A DNA stretch of 64,000 nt from Umbilicaria muhlenbergii. Its lineage: Eukaryota > Ascomycota > Lecanoromycetes > Umbilicariales > Umbilicariaceae. A model generated the notes under the pieces. That model worked only from the letters and a program-made list of their open reading frames with translations. It had not been told where the DNA came from and searched no databases. Positions 23,992 to 36,445 of the stretch are shown in pieces. Position numbers and translations under genes: made by a program. Location: assembly GCA_000611775.1 (NCBI GenBank), contig KK106983.1, positions 4,206,808 to 4,270,807 of the forward strand, in the 5' to 3' direction. How positions within the stretch are numbered: position 1 is the first letter of the stretch; the number at the start of each line of letters is the position of its first letter.

Positions 23992-24624
23992 CCCGGCAGT
24001 TTTAAATAATTATCTCAACACTAGAAAAAGATGCGATCACAGACAAAGTCTAAGTGCTAATAGAAGATTGAAATGATGGCTTGATGGCCACGATGACTCG
24101 AAATAATCGCAGGCCTATTGTCATGACGCGGCTCTGAGCTATGCGGCGTTCAATTCGAAGGGTATCAATTGTAAAGTCCAAACATTGCATGGAGAGTAAA
24201 CCTAGTCAAGAACACTTTACGATTATTGCGCTCAAATCTAGCAAAGAGACAAAGAGATCTGGTCGATGTATGGTCGAGGCGGTTTAAGTCGTCGAGTTGA
24301 CTCGCAGATGCCTCGTAAGGCTGAGTACGGCTGCGGAAAAACAGCTCGGCAACTAGCTCAGCGGTCCGTCCCTGATGCGCCAACGCGTCCCAAGCTGCCT
24401 GACTCCTCTACATCTCCCCTCCTCTGCGATTCCAGCTAACTCGGAAATCCTTCCTGTCTTCTTTCCATTCCAGATATAGATCACCAGCTTTTGCGTATTC
24501 CTAAGCTCATCATGGAGATGCCTGTGACGGGGATGCTCAGTGAAGGTCAGCCAGCCGATGGGATTCTTTTGTACCATGAAACTCTTGGTAGCTAAAGTCC
24601 TCAATAGATGGCATTCATATCGAT
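23992..24624. other. bidirectional promoter region, hydrolase / PRE3
   Basis: The two flanking genes diverge from here. No coding frame with support was seen. I looked for a yeast-type proteasome control element in these 633 bases and found none. Confidence 0.5.
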
Positions 24625-25454
24625 ATGGACCACCTTAAGAAAGGAGAAGTAAAGTAAGAGTATTTCCTCGGTGGAAGTCTCGCAGTGCTAACGCTATCAC
24701 CCTCTAGCCTTGGAACCTCAATGTAATGTCTCCTTCGCCCCGTCGACTCTCGACAACAAAGTGAAATTCAGTCAACTCTGCGAAACAAAGCTGACAGGGC
24801 GGTAGTATGGCTATCAACTTCAAGGATGGAGTGATTCTGGGAGCAGATAGCAGAACTACAACTGGCGCATATATCGCGAATCGGGTTACGGACAAGCTCA
24901 CACAAGTACACGACACCATATGGTGCTGCAGGTCAGGGTCCGCCGCGGACACGCAAGCGGTAGCAGATATTGTGCATTATCACCTGGGCATGTACGGCAT
25001 CACGAACGATGAGCCCCCAACCACCCAGACAGCTGCAGCTCTGTTCCAAGAACTATGTTACGACAACAAAGATCAACTCAGGTATCCACACGCTCGTAAA
25101 CTTCAATGACGGCTAGCTGACGTGCTATCAAGTGCTGGAATGATCATCGCGGGCTGGGACCACAGGCACGGTGGACAAGTCTATTCAATACCCCTCGGCG
25201 GGTCACTACACAAGCAATCCTACGCCATCGGAGGTTCAGGTTCAACATACATCTACGGATACTGTGATGCCTATTGGAAAGAAGGCATGACCGAAGACGA
25301 GGGCATCGCGTTCGTGAAAGGGGCGTTGCGGGAAGCTATCAAGTGGGATGGCAGCTCGGGCGGCGTTATCCGGATGGTGGTCCTGACTGGAAAAGGGGCT
25401 GTCCGGCATCTTTATTTGCCCGACAATGGGTACACCGGGCCAGGAACGAAGTGA
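24625..25454 (+). CDS. PRE3: 20S proteasome beta-1 subunit (caspase-like active site)
   Basis: Catalytic beta-1 (beta type-6) subunit of the 20S proteasome, which cuts after acidic residues. Exons are 24625-24653, 24708-24722, 24806-25081 and 25133-25454, giving 213 residues. Exon 2 is a 15-nt micro-exon. Joined, the N terminus reads [20 protein letters not shown], so autocatalytic removal of a 12-residue propeptide at G|T would expose Thr1. Here Thr1 is followed by Ser where most relatives have a second Thr. Asp17-type (GADSRTTTG) and Lys33-type (VTDKL) residues and the [14 protein letters not shown] helix are present; the C-terminal half carries the [12 protein letters not shown] block. All introns are GT-AG. 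The length is close to yeast Pre3. It should be expressed constitutively. Confidence 0.94.
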
Positions 25455-26651
25455 TGTTATTCATCTTGCGTCGATATAACCGCTGCCCGGGCTTGACATT
25501 GCATTTGCGACCAATGAGCATGAAGCGATTATTGATTTGGAGGCGTTTCGCTGCATCGAGGCATGAAAGACCCCTATGTGGCCATCATATGGATCGGAAA
25601 TTGTAGGGTGGCTGGAGCGTGTGGTCGGGAAGGCGTGGGTTGGTGCGGTGATACAGCATGCACTCCGATCGGCACTCGACCAGGATTGCCATCCTTGCCT
25701 GCAAGCAGCAGGAAAAGTCCTGGCACATCCATCATAGGTCTGCGAAGCGTGGTCAATGTTCAGGAGGTGTGCGCTTAGTAGCCCTGCTTGAGCCCTGGTA
25801 GGTACTTGGGCCTTATGACGACAAAGATCTTGGTGGGCAGTGAAACGCTGCAGACGTGCTTGGTAGATAGGATGATTGCCGACCTTGCCACGGTCGCTGT
25901 AGCCATGCTGTGCTGACTGGACACGACGAAGCTTCTAAAGGAGCGTAGCATGTGTTGGCATACGTTCGGTGACGTTTGAGGCGCTCCGCTACCAGACGGC
26001 TACCATGGATCGGGCCACAACTGTCTGAAAATAATAATAGCTCACACCCTTGGCAACCTGACACTCACTTCTCCTGAACCTCACCTCCCCTCCCCTCCCC
26101 TCCCCTCCCCTCATACACTTGTTCGCACGGCAGTCTTGACTTGGTCCTCGACGACGGAGGCCGGCCAAGCACTGTACAAATGCTCCAACAGGTAAGCGTA
26201 ATGTTCTTTCCTTATCATTGCTCGACTCGGTGAGCTTCGCCATAGCCCATAGCTTGAAGGACACCCCGAACTCGCGAACACCGTCCACGCGCGTCGTCAC
26301 ATCAAAGCCGAGCAATCGACAGCTTCGACACCGCCCATTCCTAGCCGCGAACCCATCTTCACGATCATCGCGAGTGTCGCCCGTTGCGCATCGCGACTTC
26401 AGCGTCAGGTCCAGCCGGCCAGGCAGAGGGACACACGCGCCAAGCCTCGGCGAGATTGGTGGTACCATCCTTCAAAGCTACACTATCGTCCGGACCCCAC
26501 GTGTGCTCCGAGTTCGCAGCGTCGAAAGGCGTGGCCTTTCTTTTCCTTGGGCCTTTGTGCGCCCCCTTGTGCAATTCGGCGGCATGGAAGGCTGACTGTG
26601 CTGTCTTCAAGCGTCCTGTTCTCTACAGACGGCGCGATACGATAGGCTGAC
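25455..26651. other. intergenic between PRE3 and PHO80-like gene
   Basis: It holds the PRE3 3' region and the promoter and leader of the cyclin gene. Open frames near 26000-26600 on both strands have no recognisable domain and no good start context. A pyrimidine repeat is listed separately. Confidence 0.5.
26084..26113 (+). promoter_or_regulatory. (CTCCC)n pyrimidine tract in the cyclin promoter
   Basis: About six perfect five-base units of CTCCC lie 540 bases upstream of the PHO80-like start codon. Pyrimidine-rich tracts are common near fungal transcription starts. It may be a promoter element or just a microsatellite. Confidence 0.5.
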
Positions 26652-28167
26652 ATGGGATCATTGGTGATCAGCGACGTCGCCCCCGACATTGCGCGCTTCC
26701 CGTACACCATGGTAGTTGGAGACGCGCATCAACCGTTTTCAACATCCAGCACCAATGACACTCGATCAAGCTCGTCGCATTCCTCCTCTACCCAGCACGG
26801 CTCGCACCAATCCGCCTCAGCAACCCCCAGGCAAGCCACGTCTGCGGGGGACCCTCCTCACTCTTCCCACCCTCCACCAGCAAGTACACCGATAGCGGTA
26901 CCCCAGCCTCGCTCCAACAGCCATAACTATTCCCACGATACTCGCAATGCAGGCGATGCATACCCCCCGCACTTGGGCAGGGCCAATGCGTCACAGAATG
27001 CGGGCCAGCCTGACCCGAGATACGGCCACAACCATGATGGGGCTTCGGGGTCTGCCAGCTACGCACCCTCACCACCATCTCCAAGACTACAACCTACATA
27101 CCGCTCGTCACTTTCCCTAGCCTCAGGCTTCCCATCCCCCAATCGCATCAAAGTCCGCGATCTCGATCACATTCAGAGCTTTGCAAGCGAAGAAGTTCTG
27201 ACACGGTCACGCCACGGTTCACGACGGTCTCTGAGGAGCAGGCAAGAGGGAGGCCAACAATATGAGATTAGTTCGATGCCCGTCACAGACATTATAGAGA
27301 TGGTAGCCGGGCTGTTAACGAAGATTACGACCACAAACGACCGTCAACATGAGCATTTACACAGGCACATTCCGCCTCCCGAGGGCGCCACTGGGTTGAG
27401 CCCACAGACGACGAGCGTTCTCGCGTTCCACGGAAAGAACGTGCCGAGCATTACAATCTTGAGCTATCTGAGCCGCATTCACAAGTACTGTCCTACAACA
27501 TACGAGGTTTTCTTGAGCTTGTTGGTTTACTTCGATCGTATGACGGAGATGGTCAATAATGGGACGTTGCAAACCTTCCGAGAAGCGGCCGATCCGGCTG
27601 GCAACCACGAGAACCATCTGAGCTCCCAGCCAGTGAATATTCCAGCTCCGTCAACGGCACAGCCAGCGTCCAGGATGATGGCCACACCACCATCTACGGG
27701 CTCATTCGGGCCACATGATCGTCATGGGACAGCTTCGTCTTCCTCAATCCCTCCGGTCCCGTCGTCCGATGTCGATGCTTACAATCTGTCGCATTTCTTC
27801 GTGGTAGATAGCTTCAACATCCATCGGCTGGTGATAGCTGGGGTCACCTGTGCCAGCAAATTCTTCTCTGACGTATTTTACACTAATTCGCGATATGCTA
27901 AGGTGGGTCTTGCAGGTTGTCTTCCAAGCCAAAGTCTTTGCTAACAATCCGAAGGTTGGTGGTTTACCGCTGGTTGAGCTAAACCACCTAGAGTTGCAGT
28001 TCCTGCTATTGAACGACTTTCGGCTTTCGATACCCGTGGAGGAGTTGGAGGCGTACGGTACCATGCTTGTGGAGTTTTACGCTCGGGAGGTGATGGCTCA
28101 GCAGCAGAGCAATCTCAGTCATTCATCGGACGATCTGTACATGCAGCAAGGCCCCACGCCACCGTAA
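26652..28167 (+). CDS. PHO80-like cyclin (PREG/Pcl type)
   Basis: A cyclin of the PHO80/PREG class. In yeast and Neurospora these bind the Pho85/PGOV kinase and hold the phosphate-starvation activator inactive when phosphate is plentiful. Exons are 26652-27902 and 27955-28167 (52-nt intron with a GCTAAC branch), giving 487 residues. A disordered Ser/Pro/His-rich N terminus runs to about residue 200. The cyclin core starts at MPVTDIIEMVAGLL, continues LSYLSRIHKYCPTTYEVFLSLLVYFDRM, is interrupted by a Pro/Ser-rich insert of about 60 residues, and resumes VDSFNIHRLVIAGVTCASKFFSDVFYTNSRYAKV-GGLPLVELNHLELQFLLLNDF. The insert between cyclin helices and the long N terminus are typical of filamentous fungi. 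Other PCL cyclins share this layout, so the exact orthologue is uncertain. Confidence 0.9.
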
Positions 28168-28821
28168 GAGCCTATACAATTGGTTGCGCAGGGTGCGTGC
28201 CACGACTCAGGGAATAGGTGGAGAAGGATGTCAGAGACGGTAACGCGAGCTGGTTGTTGCATAAGACCGGTTCATTCATGATGGCGCATTCGGTATCGAT
28301 ATTTTGGGGTGGGGGGAAAGCAGCTCGAGATGCTTATTAGAGCCTCCGCGACGAGCTTGCGCAAGCAATAGATTGCAGTCCGGTCGTTTTTGGCGGGGGG
28401 CGAGGGAGGTAATGACCATTATACCCACTTCATTCTGTGGCCCGCTGCTCGCGATCTCTTATGGTCTTTGCGTTCGTTACTGGCGGTGTTCCCATGGGAG
28501 GGAGCGTTGTGGCGTCGAGATGTCTGGTGGGGGGGGGAGTGTGTGGTGTCTAGATATGCTGAGATATCTAGGTAATTGATGACGAGCTTGAGATGTGTGA
28601 CTGGGCGGGGGTGATTGATATGTTGGTGAACTCGAAGTGACGGAGATCCTCCGACTAGTTAAGCTTGAGAGCTAGACCCTACCCAAGTTACGAAGCGAGA
28701 TTGACAACAGTCCTTCCTCTCATCAACACTTTTGCACCACGATACAACCTTTGGCCAACATCCCCGCCGCGACGTGTCTATCCCGCACCTCGTATGACCA
28801 ACGCTTCAGCAGCCTATCGCC
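28168..28821. other. intergenic, GC-rich 3' region
   Basis: It holds the 3' end of the cyclin gene and the promoter of the next gene, including a run of ten Gs near 28535. No gene or RNA was recognised. Confidence 0.5.
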
Positions 28822-30529
28822 ATGTCCGCCAAAGGATTTCTCGACCTCCCAAGAAACGTGCGCGACAAAATCTATGGTCTCCTCTTTACCAGTGATGAGT
28901 TCTTGTTTCCCTTTGAGAGCACGACAGAACTGGTCGCCGGGATCCCTCTACTGCGATGTTCTCAAAAGCTTTGTGTAGAGGGATGCAAGATGTTGTATGG
29001 ATCTAACAAATTCGTTCTCTTTCCTAGATCCATGGAACACGTATGGTATTTCATTATGGACATTGGTGAAATGAATCGCCGGTTCCTACGACACCTCTGC
29101 ATCGACGCTACTCCGTGTCAATTTGAAGCGGGCTTGGTGTCTGGTGGTATGTGCAGACGCATACACTTAATTGCTTTCCGGAGCTCTGCACACGCTAATG
29201 TTCTGCTTGGCTTCAGCGGGGATGAATCTGGTAATGACTCTACAATTGCTGAAGCACGTGTGGTTCGAAACACTCGAATTACGCCTTGATGAGTTCAGCC
29301 CACATCTACCATCCAATAGGCGAATTGCTGCCTCCCTCCGCGACCTGAAGACAAGAGTCCTCATTGTTTCCCAGCGAGGAGAAATCCGATATTGGAAGGC
29401 TATGGCTCGTACCATGTCGGTGTCGCAACTTCGCATTTTACTGCCTCTAGGCCCCGGTCCAGCATATGAAGACTTGTTTGATAAGACATACTTCCAATAC
29501 CAGTCTGACCTGACTTTTGACATCGAGCCTCCAAAGGATCACTTTTCTAGTCTTCCACCAGAAGTGCGCAACACAATCTACGAGATGCTACTTCCGAAGT
29601 TCTATGAGATTACGCCCCTGGATTTTGAGGAGTCCCCCGAGGTAGCTGGAAACCCTGGGAAACCTTGGATTGCTTTGAAGGAAGTCATTGGGCTTCTCAG
29701 AGTCAGCCAGCAGACTCATAACGAAGCTTCCTCCATCCTCTATGGACGGAACGTTTTTCGACTACTGTCGAAAGAGATGGGAGACATTGACAGGTGGCTC
29801 AAGGCTATTGGACTCGGTAATAGGCTGAAGCTTCGATATCTACGATTGGATTCAGATCGTCCACTTCGTGCGTTGAGTAACTCAGTTGTGGGTCATTGGC
29901 AAATCCATACCAATCTTACTCTCTCGGATGAACCCTTAATGCAGGAGCCCGCCGATGACTTAAGGGCCTCTCTAAGATCCATGGAGCAAGCTATGGGGCG
30001 AACGCTCACAAGCTATGGGGAAAGGTTACTACGATTCATGAAGAGTGATCTAGAGTTGCTACAGCCTTGCAAAGATCTTGTCCGCTTGGAGGTTATCATA
30101 CCCATGACTTACGGACTGCGCCACGAACACGCCGAGCGGATTCTAGAAGTATACCCACCTGCAGACGAGACCTGTAGCCGGATATTTGATTTCTTGGGAC
30201 AGCTCCATATATCCCAGGAGCTAAGAATCGGCGGTTGCGTTGCAGGGAGAGGTCCAATGTCTTTGGGAAAGTCGTTGGGGTTGGAGAGGATTGTTGTGTT
30301 TCAAATCCCGCTCAACGGTCTTGGCCTTGCCGGTGTCCACATGAACCGCGAAGTTGGCCTGGCAGGAGACTATGTCTGGCAGGCTACAGAAGATCACGTG
30401 GAGATGCTCGTTCAATACAAGCCTAGCACATGCGGTACGGAAGAGGAGGAGATGGATTTTTGGTGGCCATCTGTTGGGACAAAGTTACACAAACACGACT
30501 CGAGCTGCGGATTTGGACGAATGGAATGA
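28822..30529 (+). CDS. protein with two 2EXR/F-box-like domains
   Basis: Function unknown; it belongs to the very large fungal family of 2EXR/F-box-like proteins. Exons are 28822-29146 and 29217-30529 (70-nt intron, branch CGCTAATG), giving 545 residues. Two copies of the family signature occur. The first is at the N terminus (GFLDLPRNVRDKIYGLLF, followed by LLRCSQKLCVEGCKMLYGSNKF). The second starts near residue 234 (FSSLPPEVRNTIYEMLL, with LLRVSQQTHNEASSILYGRNVF). The region after each is Leu-rich and could form short repeats. It is the last ordinary gene before the AT-rich island. There is no signal peptide or membrane segment. A role as a Skp1-type adaptor is possible but unproven. Confidence 0.8.
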
Positions 30530-31099
30530 ACCCCGCTGTCTTTGTCAACGCATACCATCTTAAGAAAGTACGCTTCGGAGGTTCGATGTGTGGTTTTGCT
30601 TTGTGGGTCTGATTCTCGCACATTAGCCGGCAGGATTACTATTAGCACATTCTAGCAGCATCAAAGAAGATGGGTGCATCGGATTCGCTTGCCGCGTCGG
30701 GAGTTGTTAAGTAACCTAGGAATCTTAGCTGGTTAAGAGCATGGTGATATGGTAGCAATATCATATGTTAACGGAGTCCCCATCTGGATGGTGCCGGAAT
30801 GCTTCATGTACGGCCCCTTTAAGGAGTTGTCGGTGAACTGGAAAGCTCTTGCGTTTGTGGATGCTGTCCTTGTCTCCTTGTGTACTACTACCCCCTTGGC
30901 TTCATCCAGCCGCGCAATACAAAGAAATCCACAAGCAGGGAGTCAAGCTCTTCATCGTTGCTCTGTACACCAATGAGGCCCTCGGCGATGCTCGAGAACC
31001 CCTGCACTCTGGCCGTACATCCGAGTTCTCTGGACCGGTCCAGGCGCACGTTTGAATCAGTCTTTCTACACTACCTACGTGACACAGGGCAGCAGGCCA
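30530..31099. other. 3' region with an unassigned open stretch
   Basis: Between about 30749 and 31140 the plus strand stays fairly open in overlapping frames at normal GC content, which can mean an old broken gene, but no motif is recognisable. I do not call a gene. Confidence 0.35.
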
Positions 31100-34000
31100 C
31101 CAGCTTCATGGAGGACCCTTATGTTAGCTCATCAGTCATGTAAGGTACCGTTGTCTGTTCTTCACACATAGCAGCTGCACTTCCTTACCATCTCTCGACC
31201 GGACTGTCAGAAAATTAGATGGCATACTCCTTGTATTATGAGTATCACTGAGGTCACAATGGTAGCCTGTTCTGTTGCAATCTCCTTCACTATATACTTG
31301 AAACGAGGACAAGGCCCTTCGGTGTCTGCAAAAGGATGACTGCAGTGATACAGTGATAACTTTAACATGGATAGACATTGCTGCACACCAGCATCATTAT
31401 CTACAGCATTTCACCTCAACCACAGTGTCAGCTTGCGCATCGCAGCATTAGTCATGAGCATAGCAATATCAAGATTTGTATTAGAGGGTGTATTGTATCT
31501 CCGCTCTCCAGTTCCACCCTTACAAATACCGGTCACAAATTCGCTAGCAAACAACCCCAGTACAGAAACAAACAAATTGTGAGATGCAACTCATGTTTTC
31601 AAACCACACAGCTACAAAACTCAGTGAGCGTCCTTTGATCACAACCACCATGAAAAATCTCAGCAATCACCACGCAATTTGTAGAGCCTGACTTTCACAC
31701 CCTAGAAGACGCAAGCACTTCTGGTTATAAACGACACCAGCGCTGCAGCAGACAAACTGAGCCCGCAGCATCTGCACTGCAGTAGCAATGTAGTTTTTGA
31801 GCGTGCTCTATCTCAATCGCAGTGGACTCGGTGGTGGTGAATCTGATGGGAAGTAATTGCGAAAACGGTCGATGAACGGGAATTGGCAGAGACAAGATTG
31901 AGTGTACAGTCATGGAAGAGAACCGCTAAAGCAGAATCAGTGAATTGAAAGTCTGTGTTGTGTGACTCATGTAATGTAGGTGATGAAATGTGCGGTTGCA
32001 GCCGTGACTGTAAGTGCAGATGTGTTCAGGCGTGGTGATCTGAAGTCTTAGGAGCATCATAAAAGCACACAGCTGAAGATGATTGATTAGCTCACTCTGC
32101 ACAGATATGTTGAGACGTCTTGAGGATGATCTTGTGAGCTAGGTGAAGGTGAATACTGCCATGCCCTCTCTCACTCATCAAGTTGAATAGCGTTTTGTGA
32201 GTACCCCCTGCGTAATTGTCATGTCAATGAACTCAATGCTTTCAGGTACTGCAACTTGCGGGCAGTGAGGATCCCCTAGTATGTTCCTTTGGCAATAAGA
32301 ATGAATGCCAAATTGTTTACTTTGATTTGTCGTTTTTGAAATATCTTCCCAGAGGTCTCTCGGAATTCTGATAGTACGCTGTAACGGCTATTCAGAAGAA
32401 GCTTTACCGTTTTTCAATGTAGCTGACGGCTATTATTTGTGCTCAGTAAAGCTTTCCTCTGGGGTTTAACAGCTCTCAATGATTTAGGCGTCTTCAGTGA
32501 CATTGAATGACAATGATAGCTTTTTTAAACACTTAAATACCTCAGCGTCTTGTCTCTCTCATGCATCTTGATCTCGAAAGCGTTTTTGGAGACGATTGGC
32601 GCTGGTAGAGTCTATGCATCGACGAGGGGAGCTTTCCAATCCCCTAACACCTCAAAGGTGTTTTCTGCATTTCTGATGACAGAGAAGATGAAAAGTTTGG
32701 CCAAGGAGAGATGGAGTGGTGTTCAATGTGTGAGAAGCTCTCTGGTTGTGCAACACGCATGGTGAGATAGTGTTTCTCATCGCAAGCACAGTGTACGCCT
32801 CGTTAACTTGAGGTGGAGGAGCCAGGTGGTATATGGCAGTAAGATCGATTCAACAGAAACTGCTTTTCACTACCGCTTGTATATGCGCGAATTGCAGTGG
32901 TGATGGCTGCTTTTGAGGACAGCATACATGTGCAAAACTGAATGTCCCTATCAAGATTAAAAGCCCTCTTCTTAATCATCCTCGTCATCACTGAGGCCTC
33001 AGTCGGTTGAGATGTCGCTTTATCCAGATACCAGTTCACTGGATTCATCTTGACCTCTGTGTCTCAAACACTCATGAGGGTGTGCTTCAAGGTTTTGTGA
33101 TCAAGGAAGTCTGGGGGCAAACATACCCTGAGGGCCTCCGCAGTGATAAGATTATCAATAGATCGAGCATGAATGAAAGGGCTACTCTTCCTTGTTGGTT
33201 GTCCACTGAACTGCTGAGCTGGTATCGCTGTGAAAAGCATAACTGGATTCTCTGTGCTGGCTCTTATTCTACTCTTGCCAGGCATCCGTCCCGTTCGTAT
33301 TCTTGCGGCTTGGAAGCCACTATGAACTCCCACCTGGCCATGATCATCAAAAACAGCACGATCATCTACGCGGTCATCTAGAGCGGCAAATCCAAGGAAG
33401 CTCCCACGTCCGAGTTGCGTCCATCAGTGTGGTGGGAACCAGTTGAATCAGGAGATGGAAGCACCTCTTCAGGAATCCTTAAGATGGTGAATAGACAATT
33501 TAGGTCGGCGTTAGGATTTCCTAATGCAGATGTGGTATTGAAGCAGGACTTGAATGATGAGATTGATAAGCGTGACCTGAATTCCAGGTCTTGAATTTTG
33601 GAATTGCGTTGTGCAGAGATTGCAGATCATTGAGTACGGTTTCTCATAAAATTCTTTCTCCTTGCTTTCTTTTCGAAGAATCTAGGATACGCATTGTCTC
33701 ATGTCTACTTTCTGCTCTCTCGGAAGAAGATCTATAAGCTTGTTGTCAGCATTGGCTTCGAGGAAATCCAGAGCTCGAAGCTTACTAGGAACGAAAGCTT
33801 AGCTGAGGGTTGATGACCTCGGGGTAAATTGGGAAGTGCGGTCTGTGTTAAAAGCCATGACCCCGTAGTCATCGAACTAAACCTCGAAGATAGATAAAGC
33901 TGGAGCAGAATTGCAAACAAGGAGGAGTAAGTTCTATTGTCCTAGCGTTGATAATCATTGGTTATCTGCCTCTTCGCCATCTCAAAACTGTCTTCCGAAC

Positions 34001-35569
34001 TTGTGGTAAAGTTAAAGGTCGCCTCGGAGGTATACTTTGATGTAATCTAAAAAAGCACATTAGCATCTTCTGATGTTCGAAGAACTTCAAGGAAGAGTAC
34101 TTACTCGGCATACTCGTCCTCCACATCAAATAGCCTGCTCGAACTTCAGCGCCAGAGTATTGATTAGTAAAGCATGGCACGCCCCGTATAAGTTGACCGC
34201 AGCATTGACATGCCCACTAATAAGATAAGATTGATGAAGGGATTCTCTGGACCAACGAATGCCTGAGCAGGAAAGGGACAAGGCTGCTTTCCGCGTCGAT
34301 ATCCACGGGTAATAGAGCTGGAAACGAAGGCGGCAAATCGCGGTTGTGTTTGAGCCGTCATCATATCTTTTGTATCTGCACCGCCGTAGATGGTTGATCA
34401 ATATTGCATTTGGTGCAGGTAACACATGTTATATGTGAAGAAGTCATGAGAGAGCTTTGAATTTTTCTTCTTCATTGATAGTAGAGGAGATGATTCTTTT
34501 CGTTTCTAGTAGTAACTAATAAAATCCGCACGCCTAACTGATCTTAAGAATGAAAATATAAAGATAAGACCTGCTTTCTCATGAGTGTCCTTTGCGGTAA
34601 GCGGCTGGGGCTAGAAGTGCCCGGTTGTTGTATATAAATCATACTATGATAACAACATCTTGCGCTTTTCTTCCTCTCCTCGGCAGGTTGTCAATCTCAC
34701 CAGTCTCATCAGTGTCGTCAGTAGATGTGATTTGCCGAGGTTTATGTTGACATCAATGTCGCAGAGGAAACCTTCCCAAGGTTGGAAGTGAGTTCAAGCG
34801 TTCCATACTGTTCAGCGGTTCTCCGCATGCATTTCATTGATAATACACAGTACTGTGTCGCAGCAACCAGTTCTGACTGCTCAATGATAATGAAGCAGCA
34901 TGCTTATGGCTCTCCACCAACCACATGCTACTTTACTAGAGATATCATACTGTATATGATCAAGGAGATAAACATATTCCTATTGATGAGTAAAGCTGCT
35001 TCTTTGTAGACTCATTTGTAGGTCTGTCTTAGAGACAACGTGGTTCCGGGCTCCTAAAGGCGGTTTTTCCGCATGCCGCTGTAGCAAGCAATTGGATGCT
35101 TGAGAATGAGTAGCAGAATGCATTGATAAAGACTCTGCTGATGTGTAGGACAAGATGTCTGTGTGTTTTACTCTTCATCTCAGCTGAACCTTTGATAGCA
35201 TGTTGAGTGATCCTCGCGTGAGAAAGCCACGGAGGTTGTTGTGGTCTCATAGAACAAATGTGTTGCTGAAGTCTCACAAGCTTTACTTCTTGTCAGTGAT
35301 GCCATGGGCTTTCCGAAAACTGTAACGCACGGTTCAGCAGAGTTTGTTTTGCTTGAAGTTCAACAAGTACAGTGTGTTGCTAGAAGAATAGAGAGATGAC
35401 AGCACAAAAGTATTGCTTCTTGAGGAAAGTGAATTATTGCAATATAGTATATAGCCCCTAGCACTGATCAACAAATTTTCTATCAGTGGCTTGCCCGGCT
35501 TATCCTCCGCCAGCAATGCCTGGTTTCAGGATTTTGCAGTTAGTACAAGCTCTGAGACTTAGTCCTGGT

Positions 35570-35690
35570 GAAGTTGACGTTGATGGATGAAGTTGACGTT
35601 GATGGAGTTGACGGTGGTGGAATTTGTGTTGGTGAAGTAGGTGTTGCTGGTGATGATGTTGGTGGCAGAGGTGTTTATGTTGGTTGTGTA
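35570..35690 (+). repeat. GTTG/GGTG-rich simple sequence
   Basis: A stretch built of short units such as TGAAGTTGACGTTGATGGA and GGTGTTG, with the TGACGTTGATGGA unit present twice. It is low complexity and has no clear coding frame. Confidence 0.6.
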
Positions 35691-35739
35691 AAAGTATATA
35701 GCCTGAACAAGTGCTGAAAGACCAAGTATCAAGCTTTGT

Positions 35740-36220
35740 TCCTTGAGATGGGATTCGATACCATTTACCTGAACCAGGAGGACCTCAGAAGTGAGGTGTG
35801 CATTGAGAGTTCAAACCTCCTGTTGCATTCTTTCAAGGCTCCTGCTGTGGATTGAACTTGCTTCATCATACTCTGCGATGGATGTGGTTCGCTGCATTGA
35901 GCGTACTTAATGCTATCGTGGACTTAGTCTGCCATTTAGGGAGCCCCTTAGAGACAGTGATGTGAACGTGTTGTCTTCCGCGGCTGAATGCTGGAAGCAA
36001 AGCGGAAGATGCGAAGCATCATGAGGTGATGACTAAAGAGAATGAAAAAGATGGAGAGAATGAGAAGGATGAAGAGAAGGTCAGGGCAAATGATGAGGCC
36101 CTACAGACACATCTACTTGATAGCTATCATGAAGCTTCTGAATATCTCTGTTAGTTCAGATGTGGTGAGAAGCTTGAGCTTTAATCTTCTCTGACTTGTT
36201 GACCCTTAAGCCATGTAACT
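35740..36220 (-). pseudogene. degraded copy of the unknown gene at 37719-38752
   Basis: Read on the plus strand, blocks recur in the same order as in 38280-38660. They include AGGTGTGCAT, ATTCTTTCAAG-CTCC-GCTGTGGATTGAAC, CGGCTGAATGCTGG followed by AGCGGAAG-TGCG-AGCAT, and CTCTGACTTGTTG. Many differences are C-to-T or G-to-A. Two segments of roughly 65-75 bp, one of them GA-rich (36030-36090), are extra in the relic. No long reading frame survives. Confidence 0.7.
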
Positions 36221-36339
36221 CAGGGGTACTCTGAGACAAGACTTTAAGGATTTGTGAACGGCATGTCTTGAGCATTTGCCTCTTCATGGCAAAATTGAAT
36301 TAGTTGAGCATCAAGTCTAGAAAAACATTATTGGCATTC

Positions 36340-36445
36340 TGTCAATGAAGTCTCCATATTTCTTCATCCTTCAGGCGTGATGAAGAGCTGAAGCTCTAGT
36401 CTTCTCTGACGGTTTTATCTTTGAGCTCCTCTAGACCAGGGATTT
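36340..36445 (-). repeat. second fragment related to the start of the unknown gene
   Basis: The block ATATTTCTTCATCCTTCAGG...AGCTGAAGCTCTAGTCTTCTCTGAC matches the 5' end of the 37719-38752 gene (38600-38660), again with C-to-T/G-to-A changes. The match extends weakly into the sequence upstream of that gene's second exon. Confidence 0.6.
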
